Shown: piece by piece, positions 27,221 to 36,200 of the stretch
Layout: each line of letters begins with the position of its first letter
How positions within the stretch are numbered: position 1 is the stretch's first letter
Assembly: GCF_900168205.1 (NCBI RefSeq)
Contig: NZ_FUZE01000008.1
Location: 62,001 to 126,000, forward strand
DNA: 64,000 nucleotides
Reading direction: 5' to 3'
Source of the DNA: Chryseobacterium balustinum
GTDB taxonomy: Bacteria > Bacteroidota > Bacteroidia > Flavobacteriales > Weeksellaceae
Translations under genes and position numbers: made by a program
Notes under the pieces: generated by a model
Database searches by the model: none
What the model was told of the DNA's origin: nothing
What the model saw: the letters and a program-made list of their open reading frames with translations, nothing else

Positions 27221-27739
27221 ATGGAAAAAGAATTACTGATAGAATGCCAACGGAACGACCGCAATGCACAGCGGAAAGTTTACGAAAAAATGGCGGGTAA
27301 ACTGTATGCGGTTTGCAAACGCTATCTAAAAAACGATGAAGACATAGAAGAAGTATTAGCCGATACTTTTTATAAAATCTTCACAAAGTTGAACCAACTG
27401 CAAAACCATGATATTTTTGAAGCTTGGGCAAAAAAAATAGCGGTGAATGAATGTTTGCAAAAACTCAGAAGTATGAAAGCGCTTCATATTTCATTAGACG
27501 ATCAGTTTGTAGAATCTCCGGATACTTTAGCTGATACAGTTTCTTTTGAAAAAGATATTTTGAAACTTCTGAATTTTCTTCCTGAAGGTTGCAGAGCAAT
27601 TTTCAACCTATTTGCCATTGAAGGATATCCGCATAAAGAGATTGCAACAATGCTTTCGATCAGCGAAGGAACCTCAAAATCTCAGCTGAATTTCGCACGG
27701 AAAAAACTTCAAGAACTTTTGGTAAATCACAACATTTAA
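27221..27739 (+). CDS. ECF-type RNA polymerase sigma factor
   Basis: A 172 aa extracytoplasmic-function sigma factor. Region 2 (about 5-75) contains NAQRKVYEKMAGKLYAVCKR and DIEEVLADTFYKIFTKL. Region 4 (about 118-168) contains LPEGCRAIFNLFAIEGYPHK and the helix-turn-helix segment EIATMLSISEGTSKSQLNFA. It is followed after only 11 bp by a protein with an anti-sigma-like N-terminus, so the pair is almost certainly a sigma/regulator couple. The system may respond to the outer-membrane components encoded downstream. Confidence 0.93.
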   Translation: MEKELLIECQRNDRNAQRKVYEKMAGKLYAVCKRYLKNDEDIEEVLADTFYKIFTKLNQLQNHDIFEAWAKKIAVNECLQKLRSMKALHISLDDQFVESPDTLADTVSFEKDILKLLNFLPEGCRAIFNLFAIEGYPHKEIATMLSISEGTSKSQLNFARKKLQELLVNHNI

Positions 27740-27750
27740 ACTTTTACAAA

Positions 27751-30393
27751 ATGGAAAATAATCACGATATAGATAAAAAATTCAATGAGGCTTCTCAATC
27801 TTTAGAAGAACCTGCTACTTTTCCGGGTTTTGATAAAGTTTGGGCTAAAGTTGAAGAAAAATTAGATAAAAAAGAAGATAAGAAAAGAATCGTTCCAATC
27901 TGGTTTCCTTATGGAATTGCTGCAAGTTTGATCATTGGTTTAGGGGCATTTTACTTTATCAATAAAAATGATGTCTCTGAAATTAATAAACCTGTAATTG
28001 CTCAAAAGACGGTTTCTCCTAAAGTAAATTCAAATGTTCAGGCGATTGACAGTACGGTAAAATCTAATATTGAAAAGGAAATTTATTCTCAAAAAGAAAT
28101 TTATAAGCCTGAAGTTTTGGCTTATGATATTAAAATTCTAGAACCTTTAAGAAATCCTATTCAAGAAATTAAAAAACAGCTGGATTTTTCTTCAGATTCA
28201 TATTATATCGAAAAAAACAGTAATAATGTATCATCAAATACAAGAGCAAATGAAATTTACGAAGATACAGACGGTGATGGAGTTTTAGATAAAGATGATG
28301 TGATTGAAAGGGTGGAATTGAGAAATAAAAATACTGTACCTAATATTTCTATTCCCGAAGGGATTTTATCAAATACAAATTCAACACTACAAGGAAGGGT
28401 TGCTGGAGTTCAAATTGCTGAAAGTAGAGAAAAAACTATAGAAGAGGTCGTTGTTTTAGGATATTCGAAAACTTTAACAAAAAAGAATTCAACCGTTGCT
28501 TCAGGAATTATCATATCCGATAAAATAAAAAGCTATAATAATTCAAAAGTAGTTTCAGTGGATTATGTTGCTGGCAATGATAAAGGCTATTTTGATAATC
28601 AACCATACAATAATAGTGTTGTAAATTCTTTGAGAGGACAAGTTCCAGGTCTTCAAATAATTACAGGTCAAGGAGTTCCAAGTTCTTCAAAACCACTTAT
28701 AATTAGAGGGATAAGCAGTTTAAATACAAATAGTCAACCTTTATATGTTATCAACGGAAAAATTTCAGACAGTAAAGCTTTTAGCAATTTAAATCCCAAT
28801 ACTATTGAAAGTGTGTCTATTTTAAAAGATGCTTCCGCAACAGCAATCTATGGAAGCAGAGGTTCAAACGGAGTTATCATTATAAAAACTAAAAAACTTT
28901 CGAAAAAAGAAAGAAAAGCTTTTGAGAAATTACAGAAAGTTCAGGATAGTATTAGTATATCAAAACAAATTCAGAAACAAAATAATGAAGAATACGATGC
29001 TTTTGTAGAAAATCCTTTTGAACTGACAAAAAATCAATCGGTCTCAACGTTTTCAATTGATGTAGATAAAGCAGCGTATTCAAATATTCGAAGAATGATT
29101 AATAATGGAGAATATGTGAATAAAAATGCAGTTAGAATCGAGGAAATGATTAATTATTTTAAATATAATTATCCGCAACCGAAAAATAATCAGCCGTTTT
29201 CAATTAATACAGAATACAATGATTCCCCTTGGAATAAACAACATAAATTACTGAAAATAGGATTACAGGGAAAGGAAATTCCAACAGATAAACTTCCCAA
29301 TTCAAATTTTGTTTTTCTGATTGATGTTTCAGGCTCAATGAATGAACCGAATAAATTACCATTGTTGAAATCTTCTTTCAAGGTGCTTTTAGACCAGTTA
29401 AGACCAACCGACAAAGTAGGAATTGTGGTGTATGCAGGAAGTGCAGGAATGGTTTTACCACCAACTTCAGCCAAAGAAAAAAATAAAATTATTGAAGCTT
29501 TAGATAAACTTCAGGCGGGTGGAAGTACAGCGGGTGGACAAGGAATTGAATTAGCTTACAAATTGGCTCAGGAAAATTTCATCAAAAATGGAAACAACCG
29601 TGTCATCATTGCAACAGACGGAGATTTTAATGTGGGAGCTTCTTCAACAGGTGATCTTCAGACGTTAGTGGAAGAAAAAAGAAAATCGGGAGTTTTTCTT
29701 ACGTGCTTAGGTTTCGGAATGGGAAATTTCAAAGACAATAGAATGGAAACTTTAGCCAATAAAGGTAACGGAAATTATGCTTACATCGATAATCTTCAGG
29801 AAGCTAATAAATTTTTAGGAAAAGAGTTTGCCGGAACTCTATATGCTATTGCTAAAGATGTAAAAATTCAGATTGAATTTAATCCTAAATACGTGAAATC
29901 TTACCGTTTGATTGGTTACGAAAACCGAAAACTAAAGAACGAAGATTTTACCAATGATAAAATTGATGCGGGAGAATTGGGAAGCGGACATACCATAACG
30001 GCTTTATACGAAGTCATTCCTACCGATGTGAATTCTGAATTTTTGCCAAAAGAAAATGATCTAAAATATACTAAGAACACAAATGATGAAAATTTTAATG
30101 ATGAATTGGCAACGGTAAAATTCAGATATAAAAAACCTGATGGTGATCAAAGTTCTGAAATTGTTCAGGTGGTGAAAAATACCAATCAATCTTTTTCATC
30201 CTCAAGCGATGACTTCAAATTTGCTTCATCTGTGGCGTGGTTTGGTTTAGTTTTAAGAAATTCTAATTTAATTAAAAATAAAGATTTAAAAGATATTGAA
30301 AGCCTTGCTAAAAAAGGAAGAGGAAAAGATGAAGATGGCTACAGAGCGGAGTTTGTGAGATTGGTGGAAACGTACGAATCGACACAAAAATAA
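27751..30393 (+). CDS. Inner-membrane anti-sigma-like / SusC plug / vWA fusion protein
   Basis: An 880 aa multidomain protein. Residues 1-50 form a charged cytosolic part ending before a single membrane segment (about 50-71), as in anti-sigma factors encoded next to ECF sigma genes. Then comes DTDGDGVLDKDDV (172-184), a calcium-repeat-like stretch, and a degenerate STLQGRVAGVQI (211-222). A SusC-type TonB plug spans about 228-382: IEEVVVLGYSK, NSLRGQVPGLQI, IIRGISSLNTNSQPLYVING, IESVSILKDASATAIYGSRG, NGVIIIKTKK. The rest (about 415-878) is a YfbK-like vWA module with the MIDAS motif DVSGSM (525-530) and a DUF3520-like end. If the topology is right, plug and vWA face the periplasm. A plug outside a receptor is highly unusual; see findings. 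Confidence 0.85.
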   Translation: MENNHDIDKKFNEASQSLEEPATFPGFDKVWAKVEEKLDKKEDKKRIVPIWFPYGIAASLIIGLGAFYFINKNDVSEINKPVIAQKTVSPKVNSNVQAIDSTVKSNIEKEIYSQKEIYKPEVLAYDIKILEPLRNPIQEIKKQLDFSSDSYYIEKNSNNVSSNTRANEIYEDTDGDGVLDKDDVIERVELRNKNTVPNISIPEGILSNTNSTLQGRVAGVQIAESREKTIEEVVVLGYSKTLTKKNSTVASGIIISDKIKSYNNSKVVSVDYVAGNDKGYFDNQPYNNSVVNSLRGQVPGLQIITGQGVPSSSKPLIIRGISSLNTNSQPLYVINGKISDSKAFSNLNPNTIESVSILKDASATAIYGSRGSNGVIIIKTKKLSKKERKAFEKLQKVQDSISISKQIQKQNNEEYDAFVENPFELTKNQSVSTFSIDVDKAAYSNIRRMINNGEYVNKNAVRIEEMINYFKYNYPQPKNNQPFSINTEYNDSPWNKQHKLLKIGLQGKEIPTDKLPNSNFVFLIDVSGSMNEPNKLPLLKSSFKVLLDQLRPTDKVGIVVYAGSAGMVLPPTSAKEKNKIIEALDKLQAGGSTAGGQGIELAYKLAQENFIKNGNNRVIIATDGDFNVGASSTGDLQTLVEEKRKSGVFLTCLGFGMGNFKDNRMETLANKGNGNYAYIDNLQEANKFLGKEFAGTLYAIAKDVKIQIEFNPKYVKSYRLIGYENRKLKNEDFTNDKIDAGELGSGHTITALYEVIPTDVNSEFLPKENDLKYTKNTNDENFNDELATVKFRYKKPDGDQSSEIVQVVKNTNQSFSSSSDDFKFASSVAWFGLVLRNSNLIKNKDLKDIESLAKKGRGKDEDGYRAEFVRLVETYESTQK

Positions 30394-30399
30394 CATTTC

Positions 30400-30436
30400 A
30401 AAAAAAGAAATTTCTTCGGAGATTTCTTTTTTTTCT
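30400..30436 (+). terminator. UUCG-loop terminator inside the sigma/vWA/A2M cluster
   Basis: GAAATTTC-TTCG-GAGATTTC with flanking A and T runs, 7 bp after the stop of the vWA fusion gene. It suggests that the plug-less barrel and the following genes are at least partly transcribed separately from the sigma gene. Confidence 0.8.
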
Positions 30437-30460
30437 CTATTTTTAGAAATATTATCAAAG

Positions 30461-33226
30461 ATGAAAAAAGTTTATCTGTTATTGCCTGTTTTTGCGGTGC
30501 AGTTTGCCTTTGCGCAGGATTCTCAGCGGTATTATTCGGGAACATTTTTTAATGAAAAGAAAAAACCTCAGAATTTTCTCAAAATTTTCAACAAAAACAG
30601 CGGTGTTTACGAATTGACCGATGAAAAGGGCTTTGCGATTATTGCTGCAAAAGAATATGATACTTTAGTTTGGAACAGTGGAAAAAATATTCAGGTAGTT
30701 CATGGTGTGTATGAATTAAAAAATATTCTGGAAAGACAAGTAAAAAGAGAAAATGTTAAAGATATTAATTCTAAAGATTACGAAAATCTGCTTGAAAAAC
30801 CTGAAAACGATGAATTTAGTATACAAAATTCTTACGATTCTATAAGGAAAAATTCAGATCGTCATTTTTCAGCGGTAAGAAAACTAAAATTAAAGCAGGA
30901 TTCTTTATATAAAATTAAGAGTCAACCTAAAAAATATCTTGTGTTCAACGGAAGTTTCAGTACTTCTGTAGATATCAAAAACAGAAATAGAATTCCTAAA
31001 ACCCACAATCGGTATGTTCAGGGAAGATCTGAAAATGGTTCGCTTATTTGGAAAGGACCGGATACAAATGAAATGTTCAGCTTCGGACCAGATATGTCAA
31101 CTTTAGGATTCACTGGACAACCTTATGAATATGATGTCAATGGACAGTTAGTTGATTTGTCAGAAGCAGTTTCTCCGGCAAAAGCTTACAATAATAATAT
31201 CTTTAAAACAACAGTTGGTTATAGTAATCAGCTGAATGTGAATGCGATTATTAAAAGTGGAGATTATCAGGAAGATGCAAGACTTTCTTTTAATTTGGGT
31301 CAAAGAAAAGACCAGATGTATTTTATAGATCAGTATGATGTAACTAATTCTTTTAAAACTAAATTCAGTACAAAAATTTTAGATTTTAATATCAATGCAG
31401 GATTTAATTATGAAGAAAATAAGGCAACAAATACCAATAGAATTGGGCTTTTCAATAGAGCGTATCAAAATTCTCTTCTGACTCCGATTTCATTTTCTAA
31501 CCAGCAGAATGCATATCTAAGCAATGGTTTGCAGAGAAGTTACAGTTTGTATGCAGACAATCCTGATTTTCTTTTTGATCAAACCAATAAATATAATTAC
31601 TACGAAAATATCCGCCAGGTGAATTTTGACGTGAGCAAAAATTGGAGAAATTTTAAACTGAATATTAGTCAGGCTTACGACAATCAGAATATCATGCATC
31701 GTGATGTTTATAAGGCTTCTACGATAGGTTTCATCAATGGATTGTACAACAGGAGAGATCAAAAGAATGAGTTTTATAATTCAAATATTTTATTGTCTTA
31801 TAATTTGAGAAATTCAGATTTGAAGCACGGATTTAGCTTAAATCATATTCTAAATGACAGAAAAGTAAATGTTAATCATAGTTTAGACCGAAACTATATT
31901 TATCAGAGAACTTCACAGGATTATATCTTTAATTATAATTTAGATTACGAGGATTATAATGATATAGAATTTGGGGCAAATCTTGGGAATTCTTTCTATA
32001 TCTCAAACACTTCGCTCAAAAACAGTTATTGGATTCCGAAGGCAAATGGATATTTTACTTTTAAAAATATATTCAATTGGTATAATAGTGATTTTCAACT
32101 ATTGGGAGCATACACTCAGCTATCTGCAGAGCCGGAAATTGCAAAATCTTATTCTTCTTATGCCACGACACAGTTTTCTGCACAAAATTCTTATCAATAT
32201 TTTCCTTTAAAAGAAGTAGAAACCTTTAATAATCTTTCGAATATCAATATCAAAGAATGGAAAGCCGGTTTTAAATATATTGTCAATCGAAAAATAAATC
32301 TTACTGCAGAATATTTTAAGCGAAAAATTTCTGATGATATATTTCCCGTTTTTGAAGGAAATAATCTTGTGCTTAAAAATTTGGCGGATCATACCTATAC
32401 TGGTTACGAAGTAAATTTTAATTACGACAATATCATCGCTAATCAAAATTTTAAAGTAAGCAGTAAGGCTTCTTTTTTTAAATATCAGGACGTTGTAGAT
32501 CGGGTAAATTCGGGGTATAATAATCTGATGATTTCAGGGTTTAATGATATTCATAAAGTTTTATCAGAAGGTCAGGTTTTGGGCGCAGTAACGGGAAGTT
32601 ATTATGAAAGAAATGCAGACGGAAAAGTAATAATCGATGATTATGTTTATCCCATAAAAGCTTCTGGAATGAAAATAATTGCTGATCCTACACCCGATTT
32701 TGTGGTAAAATTTACTCATAACTTCAATTACAAAATGTTTGCTTTAGACATCAACTGGGAATGGAAAAAAGGCGGACAAACCTGGAATGGAACACAAGCT
32801 GTTCTTGATTATTACGGTCGTTCCCAAACTTCTGCTGATGAAAGAAATATTAAAAACTACGTTTTTGAAGGCGTCAATTATAATGGAAATGTTAATCAAA
32901 TACCAGTAGATTTTTACAATACGAACCAATCGGTAAGTGACAATCGTTGGACGAGATATGGTTTTCTTGGCGTTGCTGAAAATTATGTTGAAAAAGCAGA
33001 TTACATTAGAATCAATGATATTTCTCTTTCAGCATATTTTGATGTTGGAGATTTTAGAAGAGCTTTAGGAATCAGTTTTTATGTCAATAATATTTTCCTT
33101 TGGCAGGCAAATAACGGTGTAGATTCTAATCAGAATTTCTATGATTTTGATAACAGCCGAGGTTTAGATTTTTTAAATCTACCATCTTTTAAAACTTTCG
33201 GATGTACAGTTTCTTTCAAGTTTTAA
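30461..33226 (+). CDS. Plug-less SusC-like outer-membrane beta-barrel protein
   Basis: A 921 aa secreted protein with a signal peptide (1-19, AFAQ). Residues 20-150 are a small charged domain without similarity to a plug. From about 160 onward the sequence matches the barrel of SusC-family TonB-dependent transporters: a first strand YLVFNGSFSTSVDI, the YERNADGKVIIDDYVYPI turn, IADPTPDFVVKF, WKKGGQTWNGTQAVLDYYG, EKADYIRINDISLSAYF and a terminal LPSFKTFGCTVSFKF ending in Phe. The conserved plug (RGxxS...YVIDG...ILKDAxAxAIYG) is absent although the barrel begins where it would normally follow. No susD gene is adjacent. The next gene, an A2M-like protein carrying a plug, starts 47 bp downstream. 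Confidence 0.85.
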   Translation: MKKVYLLLPVFAVQFAFAQDSQRYYSGTFFNEKKKPQNFLKIFNKNSGVYELTDEKGFAIIAAKEYDTLVWNSGKNIQVVHGVYELKNILERQVKRENVKDINSKDYENLLEKPENDEFSIQNSYDSIRKNSDRHFSAVRKLKLKQDSLYKIKSQPKKYLVFNGSFSTSVDIKNRNRIPKTHNRYVQGRSENGSLIWKGPDTNEMFSFGPDMSTLGFTGQPYEYDVNGQLVDLSEAVSPAKAYNNNIFKTTVGYSNQLNVNAIIKSGDYQEDARLSFNLGQRKDQMYFIDQYDVTNSFKTKFSTKILDFNINAGFNYEENKATNTNRIGLFNRAYQNSLLTPISFSNQQNAYLSNGLQRSYSLYADNPDFLFDQTNKYNYYENIRQVNFDVSKNWRNFKLNISQAYDNQNIMHRDVYKASTIGFINGLYNRRDQKNEFYNSNILLSYNLRNSDLKHGFSLNHILNDRKVNVNHSLDRNYIYQRTSQDYIFNYNLDYEDYNDIEFGANLGNSFYISNTSLKNSYWIPKANGYFTFKNIFNWYNSDFQLLGAYTQLSAEPEIAKSYSSYATTQFSAQNSYQYFPLKEVETFNNLSNINIKEWKAGFKYIVNRKINLTAEYFKRKISDDIFPVFEGNNLVLKNLADHTYTGYEVNFNYDNIIANQNFKVSSKASFFKYQDVVDRVNSGYNNLMISGFNDIHKVLSEGQVLGAVTGSYYERNADGKVIIDDYVYPIKASGMKIIADPTPDFVVKFTHNFNYKMFALDINWEWKKGGQTWNGTQAVLDYYGRSQTSADERNIKNYVFEGVNYNGNVNQIPVDFYNTNQSVSDNRWTRYGFLGVAENYVEKADYIRINDISLSAYFDVGDFRRALGISFYVNNIFLWQANNGVDSNQNFYDFDNSRGLDFLNLPSFKTFGCTVSFKF

Positions 33227-33273
33227 TACGAAATCAGAGATTCAAAAGACGATTCAACACAATAAATGAACTT

Positions 33274-36200
33274 ATGAAATTCAATTTTTTATTCTATATA
33301 ATTCCTTTTTTTATTTTGTTTTCAAATCCATTTTGTAAAGCACAGAATTCATTCAACGATTTCAAAAAAGAGAAAACTTACATACAGACCAACCATGTTT
33401 TTTATAAACCTGGAGAGATTATGTTTTTTAAAATTTATGTTATTCAGGCAGAAAATAATCTTCCAGCCGACCAAAGCAGAATCGTAAATTTTGAACTTGT
33501 TGATCCAAGCGGAGCTGTGGTTAAAAAAGACAAATTTGAAATTAAAAAAGGCCACGCAGAAGGATCTTTTTATTTTGGTGAAGAGATGAGGGGTGGGATC
33601 TACAAGATCAGAGCTTTTACAGCCTGGATGCAAAATGAAAACGGGAAAAATGTGTTTGAAAAAGAAATTACTCTTCAGAAAATTGTTTCTCCAAGAATTT
33701 TAATGAAACTCGATTTCCCTAAAAAAGGTTACGGAGCAGGAGATGAGGTTTTGGCCGATTTTTCAATGAGAAGTTTAAGCAATCTTCCGATTCCTTTTTA
33801 TGAAGCTTATTTTACGGTGATGCATCAGGGAGAAAAAATAAATGAAGGTTCATTGATTACTGATAAAGAAGGAAAATATTTATTAAAATTTAAACTTCCT
33901 GAAGTCTTGACATCTTCGGATGCTCTTTTAAATATTAAAGTCAATTTTGACGGCTTTACAGAATCTATTTCTAGAAATATCCCAATTGTTCTTAATAATC
34001 TGGATGTAAAGTTTATGCCTGAAGGTGGAGCTTTCATCAACGGAATCGAACAAAATATTGCTTTTAAAGTTTTAGATGAATTTGAAAAACCTGTTGATGC
34101 AGTGTTAGAAATTTATAATCAGAATCATCAGAAATTGACGGAAACTTCAGCCTATAATTTCGGAATGGGAAGCTTTCTTTTTACACCTAAAAAAGGTGAA
34201 ACATATTATGCAAAAGTTCTTAAACCAGAAAATATCAGTAAAATATACCCACTTCCGATCACAAAAGATGACGGAATTGTTTTTAATGCTAAAAAAGAGA
34301 ATCAAAACATCAGATTAATAATCAATTCTACTTTTGATAGAAATGTTTTGATTAAAGGAAATTTCCGAGGAAAAGAGATTTTTTCGAAAGCAATGAACTT
34401 GAAAAAAGGTTTAAATGAGCTTGAAATTTTAGAAAAAGAACTTCCCATCGGAATTTGCAGATTTACAGTGATTGAAAATAATATTCCTTTAGCGGAAAGA
34501 ATTATGTTTTCAAATGAAAATAAACAGATGAAGGTGAAAATAACACCGACAAAGAAAAATTATTTACCAAGAGAAAAGGTAATCGTTAATGTAGTAACAA
34601 CTGACGAAAACAATCAAGCCATTCCCGCAAATCTTGCCATGAGCGTAGTTGACGATAAATTATGGACGTATGCCGATGACAAGCAAAATCACATTCTTTC
34701 TTGGCTGTTAATGGATTCTGAATTAAGGGGAAAAATTGAAAGACCTCAATTCTATTTCGACAAAAAAGAAGAAAAAGCGACAAAAAGCTTAGACTTAGTG
34801 ATGTTGACCAATGGTTACCGCTATTTTGAGATGATTTCCGATGTTGTAAAAAGTGGAAACTACAAATACCTTCCGGAAAAGAAAAACCCAATCTACGGAA
34901 TCGTTGAAGATGAAAATAAAAAACCTGTAAAAGCAGAGATTTATTTAATTGAAGGAAATTCCAAGATTAAAAAACAGATGACTTCAGAAAATGGCTTATT
35001 CTATTTTTCTGATTTAGCTGGAGAGTATCAACATGATGTCATTGCAAAATCTTTAGATTCAAAACAGAAAGTAAAAATCAGAATGCTTTCTTATAAACTT
35101 AATATAAATCCTTTGGTAAAGCAATCGTTAGAAAACATTAATGTTGAGGAAATTATAAAAGAAGCAGAAATAAAAGAAAAAAAGAATTCAATTTCGCAAG
35201 GAATTGAAGGGAGAGTAAAAACTTTACCTTCAGTGAGATCTACATCAGATACTATTAGTAAAGAACAATCTATAGAAGAAGTTGTTGTTGTAGGCTACAA
35301 TAAATTGTTAGCGAAATCTTTATCAACAAATTCTATTACGACCGTAGAATCAAAAATGTTTGAAAACAGACCGAATGCATCTTTTTTACAATCTCTACAA
35401 GGTCAGGCACCAGGATTGTCTATAAATTCAACTTCCGGTTCACCGGGATCTGGTAAGGTAGATGTGATGATTAGAGGGGTAGGATCTATTACTTCCCATT
35501 CAGAACCTTTATATGTTATTGATGGAATGATTTCTAATTCAACGCAATTCAGAAATTTAAATTCAAATGACATCAACAGTGTTTCAATTCTAAAAGATGC
35601 TGCTGCAACATCTATATATGGGAATAGAGGTGCAAATGGCGTTATCATTATTAATTCAAAAAATGGAAAAAATTCAAACATAAAATTTGATATTACTCCT
35701 ACAACTTATTTTGCTGTAAAAAGTATTCCAAGAGATAGTTTAGTTAATTATAATAATGAATATAACTACAATAGTTACCGTAAATTTTCGTACCCGGTTT
35801 ATGAATCAACCAATACGTCTTACAGGCATGATTATCGAGAAACATTATATTGGAACCCTGTTGTAGAAACCGATAAAAAGGGTAAAGCTCAAATTGAATT
35901 TTATCAGTCTGATGCCAATTCTGCATTTAGAATAATGACGGAAGGTATTTCTGCATCGGGCTTAATTGGCAGAGATGAAACGACCTATGCTGCTCAAAGC
36001 TTAATTTCAATCGATGCAAAAATTCCGCAATATTTGACACGGACTGATCAAATGACGATTCCTGTGGTCATTAAAAATAATTCCTCGGAAACGAAAACAT
36101 TAACAATGAATGTCATTGTTCCGAATCACATTAAGCTGATGAAAGCAGATAGTTTAATAACATTGAAACCTTTAGAATCCGGAAGATTATTTGTGAAAAT

